This document shows positions 7,614-15,346 of a stretch of 31,837 bases of DNA, one piece after another. The position numbers and the translations under genes were made by a program. The stretch's first letter is position 1; the number at the start of each line of letters is the position of its first letter. This DNA is from CAYTLW01 sp964438735 (GTDB taxonomy: Bacteria; Myxococcota_A; UBA9042): NCBI GenBank assembly GCA_964438735.1, contig CAYTLW010000090.1:1-31837 (forward strand), in the 5' to 3' direction. Below the pieces are notes generated by a model that did no database searches, was not told the DNA's origin, and saw nothing but the letters and a program-made list of their open reading frames with translations.

Positions 7614-9164
7614 CTATAGCATCAGCAGGCGTCGCCGAAGGTAGCCCAGGTTGCTGGCCGCGAAACGGGGCGGACCGCTGAGCAGGTCACCGAAGGAGAA
7701 GCTGGAGCCAGTCTGCATCAGGTTGAAACCGGGCGTGTCGATATGTCCGCCGGGCACCTTTTGCACCGCCCAGGGCCCAGCCACGTCGGCCAGCATGCCC
7801 TTGGGGGGCAGCCCGCTGCGAACCATACCCAGCGAATGGCCGATCTCGTGGGCCGTGATCGAAGCGATGCCCAGGGTCAGCAGCTCGGCGACGAAATGAA
7901 ACTGCAGGCCGCGGCTGCGCTGTGTGCCGGGCGGCAGGGCTTCGGCATCAAAACCCGGTTGGATGAACGCAGCGTCGCCCTGCACGCTGCCGAAAGGAGC
8001 GCCACCGGCGGAGGGCACATAGGCGTCCATCAACGCGGCGCCGGTGCTGTTGGTCAGGACCATGCGCACCAGTGCGGTGGTGAAGACGCCAAGATCCGGC
8101 TCGGTGTCGTCGTTGGCGACCTTGTTATGCCAGTCGACCTGGGCCCGGCCGAAGAAGGTATTGTCGCCGGGCTTCCAGCCGGGATCCTCGCCCCCCACTG
8201 CGATCTGCGACCAGCCCAGCTGCGCCCGCTTGTCCGCCGCGGGCAGCCCATCATCACCCTCGAATAGCAGCTGAATGCGCACGCTGTCGGCGTTGATGGC
8301 GCCGGTGTCCGGATTCAGCAGATAGAAGGTGCGCATCCAGCGCTGGATGGCCGCCAGGAGCCATTTGCGCACCGCGGCGTTGAAGGTGGCGTCGCCGCCC
8401 TGGAAGCCGAGGGCGGTCAGGGCTTCGTCGAAGTCGGGGGTGCCATCGGCCTTGCCAGGCTTCAGGGTCTCGACCTTGAACTTCCCCGCCTTGAAGGTCA
8501 CCGACAGCTTGCCCTGGTCCCTGGAAAACGTGATGGCCCAGTTGTCGATCTTGTCGAAGGGGTCGATGGCCGGTGTGCGTTCGGCCACCTGCAGTTGAAC
8601 GGTGTCGCTGGCCAGGCCCCCAATCCCGGCACGCAGTCCGAACATGCCGAGGCCACCGGGCAGCGGCGTCTGGATCACCGCTCGCCAGACGTGGCCGTCC
8701 TCCCCGAGATCATGCCACTGGCCGGCGGGCGTTCCGGCTGCAAGCGGCGCAGGGCCATCCCCCTCCAGCGGTCCCCAGAGCAGCGCCGGGTGACCGTCCG
8801 GACACCACGGCGCGGCGTGCTCCACATGCACCTCGATGGTCCACTCCGCCGGCGGCACGGCCCAGTGAAAGCCTCTCTTGGACCCGCCGTGCAGCACCGG
8901 CTGTAGTCCGAGCATGTTCTCAGGCAGGTCATTGAACCCGAGCCAGATGCGATCGGGAGTGCCTGTCGGGGTGCAGGGCGCCATGCCGACATCTGGCGCG
9001 GTGTCATCGGCCGGCAGCGCCGCGTCGGCCGCTACATCTGCCGAATCCGCGGTAACATCGCCATCATCCACCGGCGCCGTGCGCACGCAGGACGCGAAGG
9101 TCAGGCCAAGACATGACAGGAGCAGCAGGCGCGCCGGGGCCGACATCGCGGGCGTGGCGCTCAT
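7614..9164 (-). CDS. Lipoprotein zincin metalloprotease (HExxH) with altered third ligand
   Basis: 516 aa from the ATG at 9164, 11 bp after the preceding gene; an alternative ATG at 9146 also fits. The signal peptide ends at TFASC with lipobox Cys26, followed by an Asp/Ala linker. The middle is probably beta-rich. The zinc motif HEIGHSLGM lies at residues 439-447. In metzincins the motif continues GxxH, but here the third position is Arg449. A His at 474 (GGHIDTP), just before NLM (Met483, a possible Met-turn), could be a displaced third ligand, as in leishmanolysin-type proteases that carry an insertion at this place. It is probably an outer-membrane-attached or periplasmic protease, or a pseudo-enzyme if zinc is not held. 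Neither a clear propeptide nor an assignable family beyond zincins is visible. Confidence 0.82.
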   Translation of the reverse strand: MSATPAMSAPARLLLLSCLGLTFASCVRTAPVDDGDVTADSADVAADAALPADDTAPDVGMAPCTPTGTPDRIWLGFNDLPENMLGLQPVLHGGSKRGFHWAVPPAEWTIEVHVEHAAPWCPDGHPALLWGPLEGDGPAPLAAGTPAGQWHDLGEDGHVWRAVIQTPLPGGLGMFGLRAGIGGLASDTVQLQVAERTPAIDPFDKIDNWAITFSRDQGKLSVTFKAGKFKVETLKPGKADGTPDFDEALTALGFQGGDATFNAAVRKWLLAAIQRWMRTFYLLNPDTGAINADSVRIQLLFEGDDGLPAADKRAQLGWSQIAVGGEDPGWKPGDNTFFGRAQVDWHNKVANDDTEPDLGVFTTALVRMVLTNSTGAALMDAYVPSAGGAPFGSVQGDAAFIQPGFDAEALPPGTQRSRGLQFHFVAELLTLGIASITAHEIGHSLGMVRSGLPPKGMLADVAGPWAVQKVPGGHIDTPGFNLMQTGSSFSFGDLLSGPPRFAASNLGYLRRRLLML

Positions 9165-9175
9165 GGCCAGGGGGA

Positions 9176-10144
9176 CTACTTGGTGCCTTTGGCCGGCTTG
9201 GCGGCCTTGACCGTGCGGCACTTCGGCTTGACGACGTAGCCGCGGGACTGGCGCTTGTCCTCCCACTCCACGAACGTCTTCTCTTCCTTGTCGAACTTCC
9301 ACACCGTCTGGCGCCCCTGGGGTTTGCCCTTGGCGCCCTCGGCGGCGGGCTTTGCGGCGGGCAGGCCAAAGTCATCGTCCGATTCGATGGCATCCATGGG
9401 CTGGAATGTACGCAGCAGCGGAATGCTGCCCCGCATGGCGACCTTCAGCCAACCCGGCGCCTTGGTGGTGCAGTGCTTTTCTCGGCCCTTCTTCGCCGGC
9501 TCCACCGTCTTTTTGGCCGTGCCGTGGGAGAAGGTGATCAAGGTCTGGGCGGTGTTATCAAAAACGTGAACCATCGTCGTGATGGTCTCCGTCTCGTTCT
9601 CGCCCACCGTCGACTGGCACACGGTACGCAAGCTATGTTCCGAGCCGCCGAAGAGTGACTCGGTCTTCAACTTCTCGCCGCGCGGGCAACCATCCCGACG
9701 CAAGGCCGAGATCATCTCGCCCCGCTTGGTGGCGAAGACCAGCATCGATGGGCAGCCATCGGTGGGATTGCAGACGTCGCCCCGAACAACCATGGCGTCC
9801 TGCCCGCCCTTGCCGGGGAAGAAGGTGCCTCGCGCCTTGGCGACTGGTTTGGTCACGGCCAGCGCCTGGCAGGCCGCCCGCTCGCCATTGCCCAAAATGA
9901 ACGCCACGTAGATCTTGCCGCGATGACCGGTGATCTTGTAGACGCGATGTTCGCCATCGCGCGGCAACTCGTCGACCTTCTTCGGCGGCAGCTCGCTGGC
10001 GGACTTGAGCAGCGCGCAACGTGCGATGGCTTTTTCGTGCTCCGGCGCCTGCTTCAGCACCGAGTCGGCCAATGCCGACGTCGCCATAAGCGCAACCACC
10101 GCGCCGATTGCGGGAGCGAGCAGTTTGCGACCCATACCGTCCAT
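9176..10144 (-). CDS. Secreted Lys-rich protein of unknown function
   Basis: 322 aa. The ATG at 10144 is chosen over two GTG codons just before it because AGGAGGT at 10153-10159 is spaced eight bases away. A signal peptide ends at ALA about residue 27. The mature protein has scattered Cys residues (GERAACQ, GDVCN, DGCPS, DGCPRG, RTVCQ, EKHC, PKC), suggesting disulfides and an extracytoplasmic location. The C-terminal third is low complexity (Ala/Lys/Pro/Gly) and ends in a Lys-rich tail. I do not recognise a family. It is the first gene of the minus-strand unit that continues with the zincin lipoprotein, so it might be a partner or substrate of that protein; this is context only. Confidence 0.8.
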   Translation of the reverse strand: MDGMGRKLLAPAIGAVVALMATSALADSVLKQAPEHEKAIARCALLKSASELPPKKVDELPRDGEHRVYKITGHRGKIYVAFILGNGERAACQALAVTKPVAKARGTFFPGKGGQDAMVVRGDVCNPTDGCPSMLVFATKRGEMISALRRDGCPRGEKLKTESLFGGSEHSLRTVCQSTVGENETETITTMVHVFDNTAQTLITFSHGTAKKTVEPAKKGREKHCTTKAPGWLKVAMRGSIPLLRTFQPMDAIESDDDFGLPAAKPAAEGAKGKPQGRQTVWKFDKEEKTFVEWEDKRQSRGYVVKPKCRTVKAAKPAKGTK

Positions 10145-10192
10145 CACCACTTACCTCCTGACGGCCTTTTCGGGTGAGGGGCCGTCGAGGGC

Positions 10193-10214
10193 GCGCAAGT
10201 TAGCATCATTGCGC
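10193..10214. promoter_or_regulatory. Inverted repeat GCGCAA-N10-TTGCGC between divergent genes
   Basis: A perfect 6-bp inverted repeat with a 10-bp spacer lies in the 154-bp divergent gap, about 50 bp upstream of the secreted-protein gene and 85 bp upstream of the hydrolase gene. The outer bases extend the symmetry imperfectly. Size and place fit a dimeric regulator operator, but no regulator gene is adjacent and chance occurrence is possible in GC-rich DNA. Confidence 0.3.
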
Positions 10215-10298
10215 CCCCGTCGCCAGACGGATGGGCTGCTCCACTACTTCATTTCACGGTCTCGTGGCGCGCGCCTGATCCAGCGCAGGGACCTGTTG

Positions 10299-11105
10299 AT
10301 GGACGATGGCGCCCGCATCGCCTGCTGGCACGGCGGCCAGACGCATGCACGTCCCGTGCTGTTGCTTCATGGTTACACCGGCAGTCATGGCGTGATGCAA
10401 GCCCTGGCCGGCAGCCTGGCACCTCATCGACCGGTGATCCTCTACGACGCCCGCGGCCACGGCGCCTCCGATCCCTTCCGAGGCCGAGCCACCATGGCGC
10501 GCCTGGCCGACGATCTGGCGACCGTGATCGCCACCTGGGCCCCCGACGGCTGCGACGCCGTGGGCCTGAGCATGGGCGCGCTGACCTTCTTCGAGCACTT
10601 CGAGCGCCACGGTGGAGAGGGCCTGCATCGCCTGGTCTGCATCGACCAATCCCCCCGCGTGCCCGCCGGCCCCGACTGGCCACACGGCCTGTCCGGACGC
10701 GCCAGTGAAGGCGAGGTCGCTCAACTGCAGGCCGCCATCGCCCGCGATCCCCGGACCATCGGCCGAGGCTGGCTGCGCGCCTTGTGGCGCAGCGATGAGC
10801 GCCTGATGATCAAACTGGCCGGCAGCCCCGACATGTTGCGCGGCATGCCCGACGTGCCCGCCTCCACCCTGCGCCTGGCCAGCGACTTGCTGGTATGCGA
10901 CTGGCGCCAGACCGTGCGCCACATCCACCGCCCCACCCTGCTCCTGCACGGCGGCTGCTCCATCTACCCCGGCAGCGGCCCCTGGCTGCAGGACGCCATG
11001 CCGGATGCCCGCCTCGAGGTCTTCGAACGAAGCGGTCACGGCCTGCTGATCCAGGAGCCCCGCCGGGCCGCGAATCTGGTCGCGCAATTCTTGGAGGTGT
11101 CATGA
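10299..11105 (+). CDS. Alpha/beta-hydrolase fold protein
   Basis: 268 aa from the ATG at 10299, with AGGGA eight bases upstream; a TTG at 10296 is possible. The oxyanion-hole motif LLLHGYTG lies near residues 21-28, the strand ending DARGHGAS near 50-57, and the nucleophile elbow GLSMGA places the catalytic Ser at residue 91. The catalytic His is residue 247 (RSGHGLLIQEP). The stretch LLLHGGCSIYP replaces the more common G..D acid-bearing loop, so the acid is probably supplied elsewhere. Length and order match single-domain esterases or meta-cleavage hydrolase relatives; substrate cannot be predicted. No signal peptide, so it is cytoplasmic. Its stop codon is followed after one base by a copy of the 47-bp interspersed repeat, and it converges with the glycoside phosphorylase gene. 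Confidence 0.88.
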   Translation: MDDGARIACWHGGQTHARPVLLLHGYTGSHGVMQALAGSLAPHRPVILYDARGHGASDPFRGRATMARLADDLATVIATWAPDGCDAVGLSMGALTFFEHFERHGGEGLHRLVCIDQSPRVPAGPDWPHGLSGRASEGEVAQLQAAIARDPRTIGRGWLRALWRSDERLMIKLAGSPDMLRGMPDVPASTLRLASDLLVCDWRQTVRHIHRPTLLLHGGCSIYPGSGPWLQDAMPDARLEVFERSGHGLLIQEPRRAANLVAQFLEVS

Positions 11106-11106
11106 T

Positions 11107-11153
11107 GAGGTGTCAGACCCTCACATATCATATCTCTATATCGTAACCTACTG
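11107..11153 (+). repeat. 47-bp bipartite interspersed repeat, copy A
   Basis: The core starts GAGGTGTCAGACCC and ends TCACATATCATA (26 bp, 11107-11132). An 11-bp variable spacer, TAAC (11144-11147), three variable bases and CTG (11151-11153) follow. The core is identical in copies B and C. This copy begins one base after the hydrolase stop and covers the stop codon (11148-11150) of the convergent glycoside phosphorylase gene. Confidence 0.9.
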
Positions 11154-13910
11154 TTTATTCGTTGAGTGGCCGGTTGAGTCAGGCCGCCGACATGAAAAAG
11201 ACACGATGTCGCCGGCGCGAGCGCCCACCTCGAAAGCGACGCCTTTGTCGCCCACCGCCATGTGTCTTGCGACCTGCTGACCATCGACCACCACCTGCAC
11301 GTCCGCTGAATTCCACCCTGACGGCAGCTCCAACTCGATGCGAACCACGTCCTGGCCCGCCGGCCGCACGTGGCCCGAGACCTCGTCCGGCGCCCAGGTC
11401 AGGCTCCACGCCTCGCACGACCACGAAAAGCCGCGCTCCAGCAGCCGCTCCGGCCAGCGTGGGGTGAAGCGATAGCCCCTGGCGTCGGTGCGCAGACCCG
11501 CCAGCCAGGCGCCCGCCGCCAGCGGCCAGCCATGGGCGTGGGCGTTCATCACCGGCCAGTCGCGGGCGGCGAGGACCTGCAAGTTCAGGATTGGCACCTT
11601 GCCGACCCAGGTACCCCCGGGATCGTTCGAGGCGAATGAGTTGAACGAATCGGGCCCGCTCCAGGTGCCGAACCATCGCTCGGGATAGGCGCTTGCGTGA
11701 CCGGCCAGCAGACCCTTGCGCCACTCCGACAAGGCCATCTCGCGATCCCGCTCGGCCAGGGCCAGCACCAGCGGCCCTGAGATTGCGTACCAGACGCCGC
11801 CGTTCTCCAGGGTGCCAGGCGCTGAGCTGCGCCCGCTCACCGGCTGGTCGTGTATCGCCGCTCCGATGGGCGACGGGCTGCGGAGTCGTTCATCGATCTC
11901 GGCGACGAGGCGCTCCGCTTGCCGGTCGTCCAGGGCGCCGGACAGAAGTGCCCAGGGCTGGGGCTCCAGGTATAGGCTGTCCCGGCCCACCTCGACGCCG
12001 TTGCCCACCCACGCGCGGGTGCACCAGCGACCGGTGAAGGTGTCGCGCAATGCGAGTTTCAGTCCGCTGGCCAGCTCGGTGGCCTGCGCGGCCTGTTGCG
12101 GGTCGTCGAGCCAGGTGCAGAGTTCGGCATATCGAGCCAGGGCGTGCACGGCCAGGGCGGCACTGAAGACCGACTCGCCGCGCCGTGCCGTACGCAACAC
12201 CGACCAGGGTGTCGGCACGAGGAGCAGGATCTCGTCATTCCAGTCGCCCCAACGAAGGCGGGGCAGGCCATGCGAACCCACGCCCACATCCAGCTCGAAG
12301 TGCTGTAAGGCGGTCCGCAGGTGCTCGCGCACCGTCGCTGTCGGCCCCTCGTCGCGTGGGTGGTAGGGATGCACCTCGTCCAATACAGCCGCATCCCGCG
12401 TGAACAGGAAGACCTCGGCGGCGGCCCACAGCAGCCAGAGATCCAGGTCGCCGGGCTCCAGCGGGATGCGATCGCGCACGCCGTAGCCGGACAGATCCCA
12501 GGCCAGCCGTCCGTCGGGGCGTTGCAGGCGACAGACCGTGCGCAGGGTATCAATCGCCAGGTCCGGGTCCACGTGCAGGGCGGCGAAGGCGTGCTGGCAG
12601 AGGTCGCGCGGTGCAGCGTCCAGGCCGTGCAGATAGAGGTAGTTGCCGCCCTGGGTGACGCGACAGGCTTCGAAATAGTCGTCCCGAATGGCCGCCTGGG
12701 CCAGTTGCACACCACTCCAGGTCATCTCGCGGCTTGCATCGGGGTGGTCGGGCAGCGACAACCTCGGCGCCTTGGCCGACCACGTATGGACCGTGCGCTC
12801 CCAGGCTTCGGGTACGCGACCGTGATACTGCTTCAACACCCTGTCGACTGGGTCCGACTCGGCCAGCGACCTGCTTTCGTCCGGCCCCGCAGTGCTGCGC
12901 GGGAACACCGCGAAACCCGACGCCAACTCCACCGTCCGACCGGGCTTCGCGGTCACGTCGGTCGCCAGCGCCAGGCATGCCGGGGTGGGACGAGGTCGCC
13001 CATCTGCATGTGTCGCCAGCGCAGCCAGACCGCCCGGCGCGCCGACCGGGCCGCTGCCGAAGTAGCGCCCGATATCCGTGCAGACCGCCGCCACCGGGTG
13101 CTCGTCCAGGGCCAACAACGCAACCCGGTGGTCGTGTGAACCGACGGCGTGGCGGCGCGCTGGGTGCCGTCCTTTCAGCTGCGGTTCGGCCACGATGCCG
13201 CATATGCCGCCACCATGCCCTGGTCCCGCGGCCAGTTGTTTGAAGCGCCAGCGCACACGGCGGCCCAGCCAGCGCCGCACCGGACCGGGCACCAGCAGAG
13301 GCAGAGGCTCGGGGGACAGGCCCCAGTACGTGCCGACTCGCAGCGTCGCCGCCCGGTCGCCAAACCAGGTCAGCCGAGACATGGAGAGCACGATGGCGTC
13401 CTCGCCATCAGGCATGAAGAGGAGCTGCTCTAAATGTAACCGATCACTTTTCAATCTCTTACACAACCATGTAGGACCAAATTCGATATCCATGACACGG
13501 CCGGGCTCGGAATCCGAACCGTCGGAGCGCCAGGTCGCCTCCAATATGTCGCCGCCAACCACGTGCAACAGACCGCCCGACAATCGGGGGTCCAGCGCAG
13601 ATTTCCCCTGCAACCATCTCGCCCCACGGCTGGCCTCGAACAGCCGAACCGAGCCTCGACCACAGGCCACCGCGGTCATGGCGCGATTGCCGAAGGCGTG
13701 CAGGTGCAAGGCGGGATCGCGCTCATCTTGCGGAACGCGTTCGTCGACTGGCGCGCCCTGCCCTGGAAGCCAGGTGTGGTGATAGACGGGCAGACCGCCG
13801 GGACCGGCGGACCAGCGGCCGAAGATGCCATCGCCAGAGGATCCGTGGGCGGCGTGTGGGCTCGCGACGTCGGGACGGTCATCAGCCGTGTTGCCTGGCC
13901 GTCGCCTCAT
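11148..13910 (-). CDS. GH94-like glycoside phosphorylase / glycosyl hydrolase
   Basis: 920 aa. The ATG at 13910 has GGAGG four bases upstream. The product has the layout of cellobiose-phosphorylase-type (GH94, GH36-like architecture) enzymes. An N-terminal beta-sandwich with a short HTWLPGQG segment and YHH leads to a helical linker and an (alpha/alpha)6 barrel, then a small C-terminal beta domain. The barrel carries the diagnostic GDWND at residues 555-559, where Asp556 is the predicted general acid, plus the preceding DLDLWLLWAAAEVFLFT helix. Family members reversibly cleave beta-linked disaccharides with phosphate; without activity data the substrate is open. No signal peptide, so it is probably cytoplasmic. 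Residues near 140-160 are encoded by an AT-rich patch with codons unlike the rest of the gene. The last codon and stop lie inside the 47-bp repeat. Confidence 0.88.
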   Translation of the reverse strand: MRRRPGNTADDRPDVASPHAAHGSSGDGIFGRWSAGPGGLPVYHHTWLPGQGAPVDERVPQDERDPALHLHAFGNRAMTAVACGRGSVRLFEASRGARWLQGKSALDPRLSGGLLHVVGGDILEATWRSDGSDSEPGRVMDIEFGPTWLCKRLKSDRLHLEQLLFMPDGEDAIVLSMSRLTWFGDRAATLRVGTYWGLSPEPLPLLVPGPVRRWLGRRVRWRFKQLAAGPGHGGGICGIVAEPQLKGRHPARRHAVGSHDHRVALLALDEHPVAAVCTDIGRYFGSGPVGAPGGLAALATHADGRPRPTPACLALATDVTAKPGRTVELASGFAVFPRSTAGPDESRSLAESDPVDRVLKQYHGRVPEAWERTVHTWSAKAPRLSLPDHPDASREMTWSGVQLAQAAIRDDYFEACRVTQGGNYLYLHGLDAAPRDLCQHAFAALHVDPDLAIDTLRTVCRLQRPDGRLAWDLSGYGVRDRIPLEPGDLDLWLLWAAAEVFLFTRDAAVLDEVHPYHPRDEGPTATVREHLRTALQHFELDVGVGSHGLPRLRWGDWNDEILLLVPTPWSVLRTARRGESVFSAALAVHALARYAELCTWLDDPQQAAQATELASGLKLALRDTFTGRWCTRAWVGNGVEVGRDSLYLEPQPWALLSGALDDRQAERLVAEIDERLRSPSPIGAAIHDQPVSGRSSAPGTLENGGVWYAISGPLVLALAERDREMALSEWRKGLLAGHASAYPERWFGTWSGPDSFNSFASNDPGGTWVGKVPILNLQVLAARDWPVMNAHAHGWPLAAGAWLAGLRTDARGYRFTPRWPERLLERGFSWSCEAWSLTWAPDEVSGHVRPAGQDVVRIELELPSGWNSADVQVVVDGQQVARHMAVGDKGVAFEVGARAGDIVSFSCRRPDSTGHSTNKQ
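13430..13493 (-). other. AT-rich patch with atypical codons inside the glycoside phosphorylase gene
   Basis: About 38% G+C over 64 bp, against roughly two-thirds in the flanks. In the coding strand some 22 consecutive codons use TTA, TTG, AGA, AGT, AAA, TGT, ACA, CCT and TTT, all rarely seen in neighbouring genes. The encoded segment (WLCKRLKSDRLHLEQ) stays in frame and looks like plausible protein. Confidence 0.8.
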
Positions 13911-14224
13911 GGTGCCTCCGCGGACGCCGTTGTTGATGCCCGGCGATTCAGAATGACCCCAACAACCCGACGACCGCGCCGCCTTCCCTGGGCGAGATGA
14001 CAGGCCAAAGCCCGGCATTGCGATTCGAGCGGGTGGGTCGGATGTTGGTCGCTTGGTGGTCGGTCCCGACTTCGACTGGCCTCAACGACGCGGGCGGGCC
14101 CCTCCCGATCCGCCTTTCGACTGCATCGAAGACCCGGTTCACGTCGCAGATTACAGTCTTGCGGAACCGCTGCCGCAATGCCAGTCATGGTAGGCTGGGT
14201 GTCGGTGGATCGGCGGGGTCGAAG
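13911..14224. other. Divergent intergenic region, 314 bp
   Basis: It separates the divergently transcribed glycoside phosphorylase and Lys-Pro-Ala repeat protein genes and should hold both promoters. I see no convincing -35/-10 pair. The only structure noted is an inverted repeat TTGCGG-N8-CCGCAA at 14159-14178, about 45 bp before the plus-strand start. No coding frame here has a credible start site. Confidence 0.6.
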
Positions 14225-15170
14225 ATGCAACGCGTGACAACCTGGCTGGCGGCAACGGTCGCGCTGAGCCTCCTCTTGTCGCCAACGCAGGCCACCATCG
14301 CCGCCCAATCGAAGCCAGCGAAACCGGCGAAACCGGCGAAACCGGCGAAACCGGCGAAANNNNNNNNNNNNNNNNNNNNNNNNNNNNNNNNNNNNNNNNN
14401 NNNNNNNNNNNNNNNNNNNNNNNNNNNNNNNNNNNNNNNNNNNNNNNNNNNNNNNNNNNGCGAAACCGGCGAAACCGGCGAAACCGGCGAAACCGGCGAA
14501 AGCCAAATCCCAGCCGACACCTGGCCGTCTGACACCCGACGCGTCCCCCACGGCCCACCCATGGCAGGGAATCGACACCCGCGGTCGCTTGTGCATCCAG
14601 ATCCAAGGCGGCCCCCTCTGGGCGCTCCAGTGGCGGGGAAAGGGGCTCGCCGGCGAGGTGGTACCGCCTTGTGCGGCCAAACTACGCCGAAATCTACCTG
14701 CCAAGACCTCGCTCGTGCTGCGCAGTCGCCGCCCACGCCGCAAGGTGGTCCTGCCCATGGATGCGCATGGCGTCGTGCTTGTCAACACCATCACCCCGAA
14801 CAAGAAATACATGGCTATCGTACGCTTGCTGCGTTCGGCCCGCGGACGCACCGTCGAGGTGGTCCAGGGCCGCAGACGCGCCACCGTCATGCGGCTTCGC
14901 GATGGCTACGTGCAGTACCTCAAGGCCTTCCCGCACCACGATCCGAAGACTGGCGCTGTGGGCATACATAGCCTGGCATTCTTCGGCCACGGCATGTCGG
15001 TGGGACCGCAGCAGCGGGCGGTCGCCATAGTCGGCCCCAAAAGCAAGCAAGGGCGGGTCGTGTGGCGGCAGTATGTCGCCGAGTACAACATCCACGACCG
15101 TCGCCATCGGCGGGCGCCGGGCCTCTTTGGGGCGGGTAAATCTGCGAAACCGGGCGGTCGAGTGAAGTAG
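14225..15170 (+). CDS. Secreted Lys-Pro-Ala repeat protein, interrupted by an assembly gap
   Basis: The ATG at 14225 starts a signal peptide (MQRVTTWLAATVALSLLLS..., likely cut near AQA or AAQ). A Lys-Pro-Ala tripeptide repeat follows and runs into 100 undetermined bases. After the gap the same repeat resumes one frame off, then AKSQPTPG and a C-terminal domain of about 200 residues. That domain has two Cys (RLCIQIQGG and PPCAAKL), many Arg/Lys residues and a short KSAKPGG tail. The domain is not one I recognise; its strand-rich look would fit a small extracytoplasmic fold. The gene is likely intact: codon boundaries at 14360 and 14460 show that the true gap must be a multiple of three, so the stated 100 is a placeholder. 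The total length is therefore unknown. Confidence 0.75.
14312..14507 (+). repeat. 9-bp tandem repeat AAACCGGCG (Lys-Pro-Ala) flanking the gap
   Basis: One diverged and four perfect units precede the run of Ns, and four perfect units follow it. The array almost certainly continues through the gap, which explains why assembly failed there. Confidence 0.9.
14360..14459. other. Assembly gap (100 N)
   Basis: Exactly 100 Ns, a conventional placeholder for an unknown gap length. If the repeat is perfect, the true missing length is 3 + 9n bases. Confidence 0.97.
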
Positions 15171-15346
15171 GGCCAGGGGCGGCTGGCGACCCGAAAGCAG
15201 CGCATCACGGAGCCGTGTACGGGACAGGACGGCGTTTGAGACCTTCACATGTCCTTGCGTGCCAACTTGCCGGCAGATACGGTGTTCATCAGCGTCATCT
15301 TTCGGAAGTGCACATGTGCTGGGAGCTGCGACACGCCAGGGGCCTG

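Noticed and set aside
14527..14536. GTCTGACACC, resembling part of the 47-bp repeat core
   Set aside because: Only 10 bp match, inside coding sequence, with no flanking core, TAAC or CTG at the proper distance.
15310..15319. Palindrome GCACATGTGC upstream of the outer-membrane-type gene
   Set aside because: A 10-bp palindrome is expected by chance in a window of this size and no partner site supports it.
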